Source of the DNA: Acetanaerobacterium elongatum
Lineage (GTDB): Bacteria; Bacillota; Clostridia; Oscillospirales; Ruminococcaceae
Reading direction: 5' to 3'
Assembly: GCF_900103835.1 (NCBI RefSeq)
Contig: NZ_FNID01000005.1
Span: 1-64,000, forward strand
Length of the DNA stretch: 64,000 nucleotides
The position numbers and the translations under genes are program-made. Numbering within the stretch: position 1 is the first letter of the stretch; each line of letters begins with the position of its first letter. This document shows positions 35,596 to 44,141 of the stretch, piece after piece. The notes beneath the pieces were generated by a model. It searched no databases and was not told the origin of the DNA. It saw only the letters and a program-made list of their open reading frames with translations.

Positions 35596-37890
35596 TTAGC
35601 TTTCATCGCCCGCAATTTTCTTTTTGCGGTAAAAGGTAAGGATGATAAGCGCAAGCAGTGATGCAACCGTTACAGTGAGGTAAACCTGTTTAAACCCGCC
35701 GTTTAAGGTTTTCTGAAATTCCGCTTCGAGTACAGTCTTGCGATTATCAATCTCGGCCAGGTAGTTGCTCTTTGCAGATTCAAAAGCAGCGGGCACCGCG
35801 TCTTTAAGTGCAGCCATCTTTCCGGTGATATCGCTCATCTCGGCCTTGGCCTGCTTCATGGCGTTTAAGCCCTTAAGCATCTCGCCCTGGCTCTTCCTGC
35901 TTTCGTTTAGCTTATCACTTATCGCCTGCTTTGCGGCCTTAAGCTGGGTGATCTTCTGCTCTAAATCCTGCATGGATTTGATACCGCTTAACTCGGTTAA
36001 TACCTGCTGCGGCAGTTTGCTTTTGATGTTTGGCGGAATCATCTGTGCTATACCAACCGAGCCGCCTTTCATTGCTGCCGCAGGCATGGCAGACATACTC
36101 TTTTTAAGCACCTCGAGCTGATTTAGTGCCTCGCTCTGGGATGCTACAGCCGATTCCATACCCTGAATCCCCTTGCCAAGCCCGTCATACCCCTTCTGCA
36201 GCTCGGTGATTTTTGTATCCATTTCGCTAATGCCCGAGCTGATACCGGTAATACCGCTTTGCACCCCGTTTTGGATATTGGTAATAATACTCGGCGACAT
36301 CTCGGCGAACATACGCTCCGCAAGCACCTTGCTGATCGGTACAATGGTGGTAACGTCGGAGGATTTCATCCGTTCCACCAGATCCTCCGGCATTTGATAA
36401 TCGCTGCTGGCGCTCATATTAATCTTTACCTTCTGCATAGAGGTAATGTCCGGCATCTCAACCCCGGCAAGCTTTTCCTTCATGTTTGGGTCGGATTTGA
36501 GCATTGTCAGTTTATCGGTAAGCTCCTGCGCATAGGGCAGTGCCGGAACATTTACCTCGGTGGGCAGCAGATTCATTACGTTGGTTTGAATGGCAGCGCC
36601 TGCGTGCGCAATAAAGCCTACCATGATTGCCGGAGCAATTGCCGTACCCACCGAACGGATGAGTGAAACCGTTGCAAGCGCAGAGTTCGACTCTTCCTTT
36701 CGGGTATTATCGAGCATCATATAATTGAGCGGGGTACCCATGGTGAACCCGATACCGAGACCGATGAGAACAAGGCTTACGATAACAGTAACCGTGTTGG
36801 GGTAGTTTGCCGCCACAAGGATAAGAAATGCGGAGCCCGCAATTGAAACCGCAAAGCCGAAGCCCAGCACCAGCTTTACCCCCAGCTTATCAATCAGTTT
36901 ACCTGAAACCGGTGCGCCCAGCCCCGCAAAAACCCCCAGGATAATAACAAAATACCCACCGCTGCCCGAGGCAATCTTCAGGGCGTTTTCAGAGAACTGG
37001 GGCACAAAGATCATGCCCATCATTACCAAACCCGTGATAAATGAAAGAATAAGCGTAATTACAATTCTTGAATTTTTAAAGTAGGAGAGGTTGATTACAG
37101 GGTCTTGTGCACGCTTTTCGGCCAGTATAAACAGCGGCAGTAAAACAACAAACACAATCAAAAACGGGTAAACCGAGGTGCTTTGAATCGTTGCGGCAAA
37201 ATCGAAGAAGTCGATATTCTTGAGGCCATAAAGCAGTGATAGCACCATGAGTGTTAATACAGTGATGCCCAAAAAGTCAATCTTCTTGACATTCGGTTCG
37301 CGTGTGTTCGGCAGGCAGATGAACCCGGCGATAAGGATAAACACCGTGATTGGAAGATTGATATAAAAGATATACTGCCAGTTGTCTTTGCCGAAAAGGT
37401 CTAGGATAGCACTGCCCGCAGAGGAACCGAAGATATTCGCAATCCCATAAACCCCGCCTACCAGCCCCAGCGCCATGCCGCGCTTTTCCTGAGGAAAGGT
37501 TGTGCCGAACTCAGCGGTTGCAACAGGCAGGATACCCCCGCCCCCGATAGCCTGAACCGCTCTGGCGGCAAGCAGACAGGTAAAGCTGCCAAAATCCTGC
37601 GAAAGCCCGCAGAACAACGATCCGAAACCAAAAAGAAAGATACTGATGAGGTATACATACTTCCTGCCGAATTTATCGGCGAGCTTACCCATAATCGGAA
37701 TGCTGGCGGCATAGGCCAGCGTATAGATGGTAATCATCCATATACCGGTTTTGTCATCTACCAACAGGTGGTTTTGAATTACCGTTCTGGCAGGGGTAAC
37801 GATTCCGGTATCAATCGCGCCCATAAAAATCCCTAGCAGATATACCACCATGATTAAGCCGAAATGCATCGTTTTATTCTGCTTTTGCAT
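35596..37890 (-). CDS. MFS drug efflux transporter (DHA2/EmrB type) with large insert
   Basis: The 764-residue proton antiporter has the 14-helix DHA2 plan with motif A (GKLADKFGRKYVYL) and motif C-like GGVYGIANIFGSSAG. Between the 13th and last helix lies an insert of ~290 residues, mostly amphipathic and coiled-coil (ITELQKGYDGLGKGIQGM, LEQKITQLKAAKQAISDKL), predicted outside the membrane. Such inserts could replace an adaptor protein. ATG 37890 with GGAG at eight bases overlaps the upstream marR by 17 bases, giving translational coupling. It is a MarR-controlled drug or biocide exporter by inference. Confidence 0.9.
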   Translation of the reverse strand: MQKQNKTMHFGLIMVVYLLGIFMGAIDTGIVTPARTVIQNHLLVDDKTGIWMITIYTLAYAASIPIMGKLADKFGRKYVYLISIFLFGFGSLFCGLSQDFGSFTCLLAARAVQAIGGGGILPVATAEFGTTFPQEKRGMALGLVGGVYGIANIFGSSAGSAILDLFGKDNWQYIFYINLPITVFILIAGFICLPNTREPNVKKIDFLGITVLTLMVLSLLYGLKNIDFFDFAATIQSTSVYPFLIVFVVLLPLFILAEKRAQDPVINLSYFKNSRIVITLILSFITGLVMMGMIFVPQFSENALKIASGSGGYFVIILGVFAGLGAPVSGKLIDKLGVKLVLGFGFAVSIAGSAFLILVAANYPNTVTVIVSLVLIGLGIGFTMGTPLNYMMLDNTRKEESNSALATVSLIRSVGTAIAPAIMVGFIAHAGAAIQTNVMNLLPTEVNVPALPYAQELTDKLTMLKSDPNMKEKLAGVEMPDITSMQKVKINMSASSDYQMPEDLVERMKSSDVTTIVPISKVLAERMFAEMSPSIITNIQNGVQSGITGISSGISEMDTKITELQKGYDGLGKGIQGMESAVASQSEALNQLEVLKKSMSAMPAAAMKGGSVGIAQMIPPNIKSKLPQQVLTELSGIKSMQDLEQKITQLKAAKQAISDKLNESRKSQGEMLKGLNAMKQAKAEMSDITGKMAALKDAVPAAFESAKSNYLAEIDNRKTVLEAEFQKTLNGGFKQVYLTVTVASLLALIILTFYRKKKIAGDES

Positions 37891-38323
37891 CAGTGTCGCT
37901 CCAATTCTGATTAAAAATTTTAAGTACGTTAGCCTCGATTTTTTCAGCGATTCTATTAAACTGTTCAATCTCCTCCCTGCTCAGCCCATCCATCATGCCG
38001 TCGTTCCACTCCTCCAGCACATTGTTCATAAGCCCCAGCATACTTTTGCCTTTGGACGTTAAAGAGATTAGGTTTTCTCGCTTATTTTCTTTGTTTGGAG
38101 ATTTTTCGATATGCCCCTTCTCTTCCAGCTTGCCTATGGTTTTAGCGATTGCACCCTTATCAATCATAAAATGATGCGCAATGGCATCCTGATTGATGCC
38201 GTCATGCTGAGAAAGGTACATTAGTACAACCTGCTCGGGAAAGCCGATATCGAACGGCTTCATCTTTCTTTCAGAAAAGTTGCGGCTGTATCGCACTATA
38301 ATAGAAAGCGCGTTCATGATCAT
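37874..38323 (-). CDS. MarR-family regulator of the efflux gene
   Basis: The 149-residue regulator has the MarR winged helix (NQDAIAHHFMIDKGAIAKTIGKL, NKENKRENLISLT). The start is ATG 38323 after GGGAAGTG; the longer frame runs through the operator. Its stop overlaps the transporter start. Like most MarR proteins it should repress its own operon and release on binding a transported compound. Confidence 0.9.
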   Translation of the reverse strand: MIMNALSIIVRYSRNFSERKMKPFDIGFPEQVVLMYLSQHDGINQDAIAHHFMIDKGAIAKTIGKLEEKGHIEKSPNKENKRENLISLTSKGKSMLGLMNNVLEEWNDGMMDGLSREEIEQFNRIAEKIEANVLKIFNQNWSDTDAKAE

Positions 38324-38341
38324 AAATTCACTTCCCATTTT

Positions 38342-38378
38342 AATTGTTGTCGTTACAATTGTTGCAACGACAACAATT
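38342..38378. promoter_or_regulatory. MarR operator: perfect 13-bp inverted repeat
   Basis: AATTGTTGTCGTT (38342-38354) is repeated exactly inverted at 38366-38378, and the 11-nt centre contains ACAATTGT. It lies 20 bases upstream of the marR start, ideal for autorepression. Confidence 0.8.
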
Positions 38379-38471
38379 GTAACTGTAAAAGCGGCCTGAG
38401 TCAATTGGTCGCAATTACAGAATGCATTGTTAAATTGAGATAAATATGTATATGTTGCCTAATCAGCGAAA

Positions 38472-38499
38472 AAATGCACCTGCTTACGCAGATGCATTT
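38472..38499 (-). terminator. Terminator of the GlsB-like gene
   Basis: A 12-bp stem with one G-T pair (38472-38483 with 38488-38499) lies just after the gene; the minus strand continues TTTTTTCGC. Confidence 0.75.
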
Positions 38500-38507
38500 C
38501 TATAAAA

Positions 38508-38768
38508 CTAATGAGATTTTCGGCGTTGAAATGCGTTTACAATCCAAAGCAGTATAACGGAGCCTAATATTGCTACCAGCAGGCTCCAAAGGTTAAAGCC
38601 GGTGATACCATAGCCACCCATAAGGTTCATAATCAGCCCGCCGATAAAACCGCCCACGATGCCCACAATGATGTTCATGCCAGCGCCCATCTGCTTGTCG
38701 TTGCCGGTAATCTTGCTAGCGATCCAGCCCGCCAGCGCACCGATGATAATCCATCCTACTATGCCCAT
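38508..38768 (-). CDS. GlsB/YeaQ/YmgE-family stress membrane protein
   Basis: The 86-residue protein has three membrane helices rich in Gly (GWIIIGALAGWIASKITG, NIIVGIVGGFIGGLIM, LLVAILGSVILLWIV), the hallmark of transglycosylase-associated family proteins. Family members are induced by stress; the biochemical role is not known. It is monocistronic with its own terminator. Confidence 0.92.
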   Translation of the reverse strand: MGIVGWIIIGALAGWIASKITGNDKQMGAGMNIIVGIVGGFIGGLIMNLMGGYGITGFNLWSLLVAILGSVILLWIVNAFQRRKSH

Positions 38769-38966
38769 CTTTAAGCCTCCTTTGCTTAAAGCTCATAACA
38801 ACTTTATTTTAAGCTTATATGAGCCGTGCAGTAATTGCCTGCGCATTGTTGAATATGCACGCTAAACTGAATACGGACTTTTCAATTATTACGTCAATAT
38901 TAGTATGAGTATTTCAATTTTCAGTAACCCATAAAATATGCACCATCAAATCTGTCATTTTTTAAA

Positions 38967-39007
38967 AAACAAAAATATCCGCCGATTTTGGGCAGATATT
39001 TTTGTTT
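38967..39007 (-). terminator. Terminator of the bceAB operon
   Basis: A 17-bp stem with one G-T pair (38967-38983 with 38991-39007) is followed on the minus strand by TTTTTTAAAAAATG. Confidence 0.8.
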
Positions 39008-39034
39008 GGATGATATGAATATTTTAAGAAATCA

Positions 39035-41011
39035 TCAATTTTTCGCTTGAACAATACGGTAATAGGTGCGTGCGGTAAGCTGGTAAACTACAAAATATAA
39101 AATTGCAAAAAGCAGTACGGCACCTATTGTACAAACCAAGAACAGCATCGTGTTGGTCAACTGGAAGGCCAGCAACAGCTTGCACAGCACCTTAAAGGCA
39201 ACCGCAATATGAATAACCGCCATACCGAGCGGCAGGAAAAACACCATCAGCACCTGCTTTTGAATAGTGCCGCGGACTTCTTTATCGCTCATGCCAACCT
39301 TCTGCATAATCTGGAACCGATCGTGGTCATCGTAGCCCTCGGTAATCTGCTTATAATAGATAATTAACACCGTTGCAATTAAAAACAGCGTTACAAAGAA
39401 GATACCTACAAACAAAAAGGTGCCATACATTCTGTAAAAGTCTTTCCTTGCATTATCGATATTTTCCGTTTGAGCCAACCGGGGTACGGTTTTGTTAAGG
39501 GAATCACGCAAGGTGCCGTAATATTCCTGCAGCTGCGCTTTGTCACCCGCAAGATCGTAACTGTAACTATACCACAACGTGCGTTCAGCTTTGCCACCCA
39601 GATATTTATTGTAATCATCACAGACACTTGCTAAATCGGAATACTCCGGCAGCACAATCAGAACATAGCTTGTAGAGTAGTTTGTATCCATGAATTCGGG
39701 AACCGGGATTCTGTCTTTTATTTGATAGTGCCTGTTAAGCAGGGTAAAGCTGGCGCTCTGTATGGGTTCAGCCTCCATATAGAGCAGCGCTTCCCCATCC
39801 TTCAGCGTATAATTGGAACCTGTATTCCGGTTATAATCCTGCAAAGGAACGAAATTTATGTTATAGGTGTCGGCGTCGTAGGATTGAACCGCGTTAAATT
39901 TGTCTCCGTCTTTGGTGGCAGGAAAGTAAAGGTTTGTATAGCCAAGTGCATTCTCAACCGTAAAGCCATATTCTTTGGCATGATCGGCAACCGCAGACTG
40001 CACTACCGAGCTGCTCTGCTCATCCGCAACGCAGGTGACCTGCACCTGTCGCGGATATTGGCTGTGAAGGATATCCTCCTCGCCGATATACAGGCTTACG
40101 GTGGACGAAAGTGTAACCAATACGCTGGTAGCAAGGATACAGATGCTGGCAAGCCCTGCGGCGTTTTGCTTCATGCGGTAGATCATGCCGGATACCGAAA
40201 TGAAATTGCGCGGCTGATAATAGTACGACCGGTTTTTGCGCAGCAGCTTAAGGAACACGATGCTGCCGGCGGTAAACAGGCAGTAGGTGCCGATGATAAC
40301 CAGCAGCACCGCGGGAAGAAATACTACCAGTGCCTGCGAGGGTGCCTGGACTGTCCACGAGAGGACATAGCCGCCGCCCAAGGCAAGCGCCCCGAACAGG
40401 GTAAGCAGCCAGTGAGATTTCGGCTCACGTTCGCCCTTTTTAGAGCTATGCAGCAGATCGATGGGGTTGGTTCGTGCCACGCCGATAACGTCAAAAACCA
40501 GCACCACCGCAAAGCCCGCTCCGTATAGAATCAGCGTGGTTAGTACCGAGGAAAGCGGTATCTGGAAGGTGAGCGCGGCGGGCACCCCGATAATCTTAAG
40601 CAGCAGTAAAAACAGCAGCTGGCTGAAAACCGCGCCGCCGACAATACCCAGCAGGATGCAAACAGCCCCTGTAATCAGCACTTCCCAGAACATGACAATA
40701 GAAATGTGACGTTTCTCCATACCCAGGATGCTGTACAGGCCGAACTCTTTTTTCCGGCTTTTAATGATGAAGCTATTGATGTAAAAAAGGATAATGAGGG
40801 AAAAGAAGCCGCAGATGCCGGTGCTCATAACCAAAAGAGCACCCATCGTGCTTCCACCCTCCATTTTGCTTTCACCAACCATAATCGATACGGAGCTGAG
40901 TATATAAAACAGCGAGATGATCAGGGTTCCCGCAAGCAGATAGGGCAGATAGAGGCTTTTGTTCTTTTTGATATTGGTTACGGCAAGTCGGGAGTAGAAG
41001 AATCTATTCAC
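39035..41011 (-). CDS. Bacitracin-type ABC transporter permease (BceB-like)
   Basis: The 658-residue membrane protein has ten predicted helices in the FtsX/BceB arrangement. One is N-terminal, then three, then a large extracellular domain (about 300-510) between helices VII and VIII, then the final ones. In known systems this domain recognises peptide antibiotics and communicates with the BceS kinase. Its start overlaps the bceA stop by eight bases. Confidence 0.93.
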   Translation of the reverse strand: MNRFFYSRLAVTNIKKNKSLYLPYLLAGTLIISLFYILSSVSIMVGESKMEGGSTMGALLVMSTGICGFFSLIILFYINSFIIKSRKKEFGLYSILGMEKRHISIVMFWEVLITGAVCILLGIVGGAVFSQLLFLLLLKIIGVPAALTFQIPLSSVLTTLILYGAGFAVVLVFDVIGVARTNPIDLLHSSKKGEREPKSHWLLTLFGALALGGGYVLSWTVQAPSQALVVFLPAVLLVIIGTYCLFTAGSIVFLKLLRKNRSYYYQPRNFISVSGMIYRMKQNAAGLASICILATSVLVTLSSTVSLYIGEEDILHSQYPRQVQVTCVADEQSSSVVQSAVADHAKEYGFTVENALGYTNLYFPATKDGDKFNAVQSYDADTYNINFVPLQDYNRNTGSNYTLKDGEALLYMEAEPIQSASFTLLNRHYQIKDRIPVPEFMDTNYSTSYVLIVLPEYSDLASVCDDYNKYLGGKAERTLWYSYSYDLAGDKAQLQEYYGTLRDSLNKTVPRLAQTENIDNARKDFYRMYGTFLFVGIFFVTLFLIATVLIIYYKQITEGYDDHDRFQIMQKVGMSDKEVRGTIQKQVLMVFFLPLGMAVIHIAVAFKVLCKLLLAFQLTNTMLFLVCTIGAVLLFAILYFVVYQLTARTYYRIVQAKN

Positions 41012-41772
41012 GGGAGATGCCCCCTGTCGAAAGCACGGTAAGGGTATCGGAGATACGCTGATACATCTCCTCGTTGCTTAAAGTACCCTTGTAAAGCTGA
41101 TGAATCACTATACCATCGCGAATAAACAGTACACGCCCCGCATGGCTGGCCGCGCGTGTGCTGTGGGTAACCATAAGAATGGTCTGCCCTTCCCTGTTGA
41201 TGCTTTCAAACACATGCAGCAGACTGTCGGTGGCCTTGGAGTCCAGTGCGCCGGTGGGCTCGTCGGCCAGCACCAGCTTGGGGTTTGTGATCAGTGCGCG
41301 TGCAACCGCTGCACGCTGCTTCTGCCCACCTGAAACCTCATACGGGTATTTCTCCAGCAGTTCGGCAATATGCAGCCGCTCGGCAATAGGCACCAGCAGC
41401 TTGATCATGTCCTCGTAACGCTTGTTGGAGAGTACCAGCGGCAGCAGGATATTATCCTTGAGTGAAAAGGTATCAAGCAGGTTAAAATCCTGAAATACAA
41501 AGCCAAGGTTATTGCGGCGGTAGGTTGACATCTGGCTGTCGGGGATTTGAGCGGTGCTTTTACCGTCTAAAAGAACCTCGCCGCTGGTGGGTTTGTCCAG
41601 CGCTGCCAAGATGTTGAGCAGCGTGGTTTTGCCTGAGCCGGACTCGCCCATGATGGCCACATACTCACCCCGCTCGACTGTAAAATTCACATCGCAAAGG
41701 GCTTGCACCTGATTCCCGCCAAAGCGGGTGGTGTATATCTTTTTTAAGTTGCGTACCTGAAGAAGTGACATT
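41004..41772 (-). CDS. Bacitracin-type ABC transporter ATPase (BceA-like)
   Basis: The 255-residue ATPase has Walker A (GESGSGKTT), a Q-loop (FQDFNLLD), the signature VSGGQKQRAA and Walker B (LVLADEPTGALD). It powers BceB and drives detoxification or target protection against peptide antibiotics. ATG 41772 is chosen, as the frame further upstream is unlike the family and would cover a hairpin-rich leader. Confidence 0.95.
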
Positions 41773-41785
41773 CTTATGACATTCC

Positions 41786-41809
41786 TTTCCGGCGTTTGCG
41801 CCGGAAAGA
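41786..41809 (-). promoter_or_regulatory. Hairpin sequestering the bceA ribosome site, with mini-ORF
   Basis: A perfect 10-bp stem with a 4-nt loop (41786-41795 with 41800-41809) contains GGAAAG of the Shine-Dalgarno region in its 3' arm on the minus strand. Directly after it comes ATG-TCA-TAA, a two-codon ORF, eleven bases before bceA. Upstream, AAAATTGC and GCAATTTT (about 41824-41878) enclose two smaller hairpins. Confidence 0.5.
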
Positions 41810-41959
41810 CACAAAACGCCATGAAAAATTGCGGTGCGGCTTTGCCGCAGGAGGAGTTTTGCTCCGACAGCAATTTTCCCGTGGTTTGAAAATTTGTTTT
41901 CAAACTTTGACCTTCTATGAAATTAAGCGGGATAAGCCCCAAAACACGAGGCATCTTCC

Positions 41960-41977
41960 TTACAATCAATATTGTAA
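41960..41977. promoter_or_regulatory. Inverted repeat TTACAAT-N4-ATTGTAA, candidate BceR site
   Basis: A perfect 7-bp inverted repeat lies between the bceS terminator and bceA, where a separate regulated bceAB promoter would be expected. Confidence 0.45.
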
Positions 41978-41983
41978 TAAAAA

Positions 41984-42020
41984 AAGAAATGCCCCGCTAT
42001 TTATCCGGCTTACATTTCTT
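41984..42020 (-). terminator. Terminator after the BceS-like kinase gene
   Basis: AAGAAATG (41984-41991) pairs with CATTTCTT (42013-42020); on the minus strand the stem is followed by TTTTTTTATT. Confidence 0.7.
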
Positions 42021-42052
42021 TTGTTTAATCTTACGTTTTGGTAAGGTAATAC

Positions 42053-43057
42053 TTATTCCACATCGAAGGCCTCACGAGAAAGCCCCAGCGTAACCACCGT
42101 GCCCTTGCCCAGCACCGACTGCACGCTGATGGTGTGGCCCAGCATTGTAAGCGCCTGCTTGCACAGGGTAAGCCCTACACCGGTGGAGCGCTTATCCAGC
42201 CTGCCGTTATAGCCGGTATAGCCCCATTCAAAGATAAGCGGCAGGTCCTCCGGCCGAATGCCAATGCCCGTATCCTCGATTACCAGTGTGTCGGGGGTAT
42301 CGGGTGAGGGGTAGATGGATACCGTACCCTCCGGTGTGTACTTCACCGCGTTGGTGAGCAGCTGCTCGATAACGAAAACCAGCCACTTCTCATCGGTTAG
42401 CACCACCATTTGTGTGGGCACTACCCTGACGCTGAGCTTTTTATAGATAAACAGCGACGAAACCTTTTTAAGCGCCTGCTTTACAATACTGTCAAGCGGA
42501 TACCGCTGCAGCAGCAGGTCGCCTGTATTCGTGCCAAGCCGCTGATAATGCAGCACCATCTCTACATACTGCTCTACCCTGAAAAGCTCCTGCTCCAAGG
42601 CGCGAGTATCAAGCACCGGCTCACCAAGCAGCAGCCGCATGGCAGCGATGGGTGTTTTAATCTGGTGCGACCAGAGGGTGTAATACCGTTTGGTGTCCTG
42701 CGCGTCCTTGCGCGCTTTCTCCTCGTTTTGCAGGCAGCGTGCCTCCTGTAGCCTGAGAGACTCCTGATAGCAGCGTTCAATCAGGCCGGTGGGCTCCGGC
42801 AGCTCGCCAAGATAACGGTTTGCGTGCTGTTTTAACGAAAGCAGCAGTTTGACGCGTTTGCGGTATGACCGGTAACTCAGGGTGCAGAACAGCACTGCAG
42901 CCGAGAATACAATAATAGAGGTATATACCGCGGGCCCCCATGGCAACCCGTAGAGACTATATACCAGATAGAGTGCGCCCATTAAAACTAAGGTGAGCAG
43001 CAGCACCTTCCAGTGTGCCTTTAGATAACCGACAAACAGCCTGATTTTGCCTGCCAT
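42053..43057 (-). CDS. BceS-like intramembrane-sensing histidine kinase
   Basis: The 334-residue kinase has two N-terminal helices with almost no external loop, as expected when the ABC permease does the sensing. HisKA has WSHQIKTPIAAM (His and following residues), and the ATPase domain has NAVKYTPEG, EDTGIGI and GVGLTL. ATG 43057 follows GGAGG. It follows the response regulator gene and precedes bceAB. Confidence 0.92.
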   Translation of the reverse strand: MAGKIRLFVGYLKAHWKVLLLTLVLMGALYLVYSLYGLPWGPAVYTSIIVFSAAVLFCTLSYRSYRKRVKLLLSLKQHANRYLGELPEPTGLIERCYQESLRLQEARCLQNEEKARKDAQDTKRYYTLWSHQIKTPIAAMRLLLGEPVLDTRALEQELFRVEQYVEMVLHYQRLGTNTGDLLLQRYPLDSIVKQALKKVSSLFIYKKLSVRVVPTQMVVLTDEKWLVFVIEQLLTNAVKYTPEGTVSIYPSPDTPDTLVIEDTGIGIRPEDLPLIFEWGYTGYNGRLDKRSTGVGLTLCKQALTMLGHTISVQSVLGKGTVVTLGLSREAFDVE

Positions 43058-43179
43058 TTTACCTCCATCTCGCCGTTTTGCGGCGACACAAATAGTAGAT
43101 AAGGGCACATGCCGCATAGCGGATGCCGGCCATACCTTCTGGCCGGCAAGTGCCTTTTTTCAAGCGTAAAAGACCTTTG

Positions 43180-43884
43180 CTACCGCCCCGCTTCAATCGT
43201 TAATTCGTCAGGCGCCTTTGCCTGATACCCAATACCCTTTTGGGTGACGATGAAATCGTGAAGGCCGATACCCTCCAGCCTTTTGCGCAGACGCGCAATG
43301 TTCACCGAAAGGGTGTTTTCATCCACAAAGCTTTCCGATTCCCACAGCTTGGTCATAATGACGTCGCGGTTTACCGTATTGCCCCTGCCCTCGATGAGCA
43401 GCTGCATAATCTTCAGCTCGTTCTTGGTAAGCTCCAGCCGTTCTTCCCCATAGGAAACCATAGAATTACTCAGGTTTAAGGTTACGCCGTTATACCGCAG
43501 CACGTTCATCTCCGCCCCAAAGCTGTAGGTGCGGCGCAGGATGGCCTGAATTTTTGCCAGCACCACCTCAAGGTTAAATGGCTTAGCCACAAAATCATCC
43601 GCACCCAGATTGATAGACATCACAAGGTTCATATCGTCGCCCGAGGAGGAGATAAAGAGGATAGGCGTTTGGCTGCATTTTCTGATTTCGGTGCACCAGT
43701 AGTACCCGTTATAGAAGGGCAGCGAAACATCCATCAGCACAAGGTCGGGCTGGCACTGCTCAAACTGCTCCAGAACACTGTTAAAGTCAAAAACTGTGCA
43801 CACCTGATAGCCCCATCGCTTTAAGTGCCGCTCCAACACCTCGGTGATGGTAGCATCGTCTTCTACAATCATGATCTTGTACAT
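43180..43884 (-). CDS. BceR-like response regulator
   Basis: The 234-residue OmpR-type regulator has a receiver (IVEDD, phosphoacceptor Asp in LVLMDVSLPFYNG) and a winged helix (LTKNELKIMQLLIEGRG, VNIARLRKRLEG). It activates bceAB-type operons on antibiotic challenge in known systems. ATG 43884 is chosen by homology; the longer frame has no receiver start. It heads the bceRS pair. Confidence 0.93.
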   Translation of the reverse strand: MYKIMIVEDDATITEVLERHLKRWGYQVCTVFDFNSVLEQFEQCQPDLVLMDVSLPFYNGYYWCTEIRKCSQTPILFISSSGDDMNLVMSINLGADDFVAKPFNLEVVLAKIQAILRRTYSFGAEMNVLRYNGVTLNLSNSMVSYGEERLELTKNELKIMQLLIEGRGNTVNRDVIMTKLWESESFVDENTLSVNIARLRKRLEGIGLHDFIVTQKGIGYQAKAPDELTIEAGR

Positions 43885-44141
43885 TCTTGCACCGCCCTTT
43901 TGCGCATCAATATTTGAAAAGCTCGTACCTATATCAATAAAACGCGATATCCGGCTCAATCACTTCAAACCAACCAACCCTAAAGGGTTAAGATTGTATA
44001 CAAACCAGCCTATGACAATATGTAATATGTTAAGAATATAACATAGAAATATTTACTTGTAAATCGGCCCCGGAAACACATTCCCGAGTTTATGAACATA
44101 GTATTGAATAGGCTGCAAACTTCATAAAGGAGTGTGAGAAC

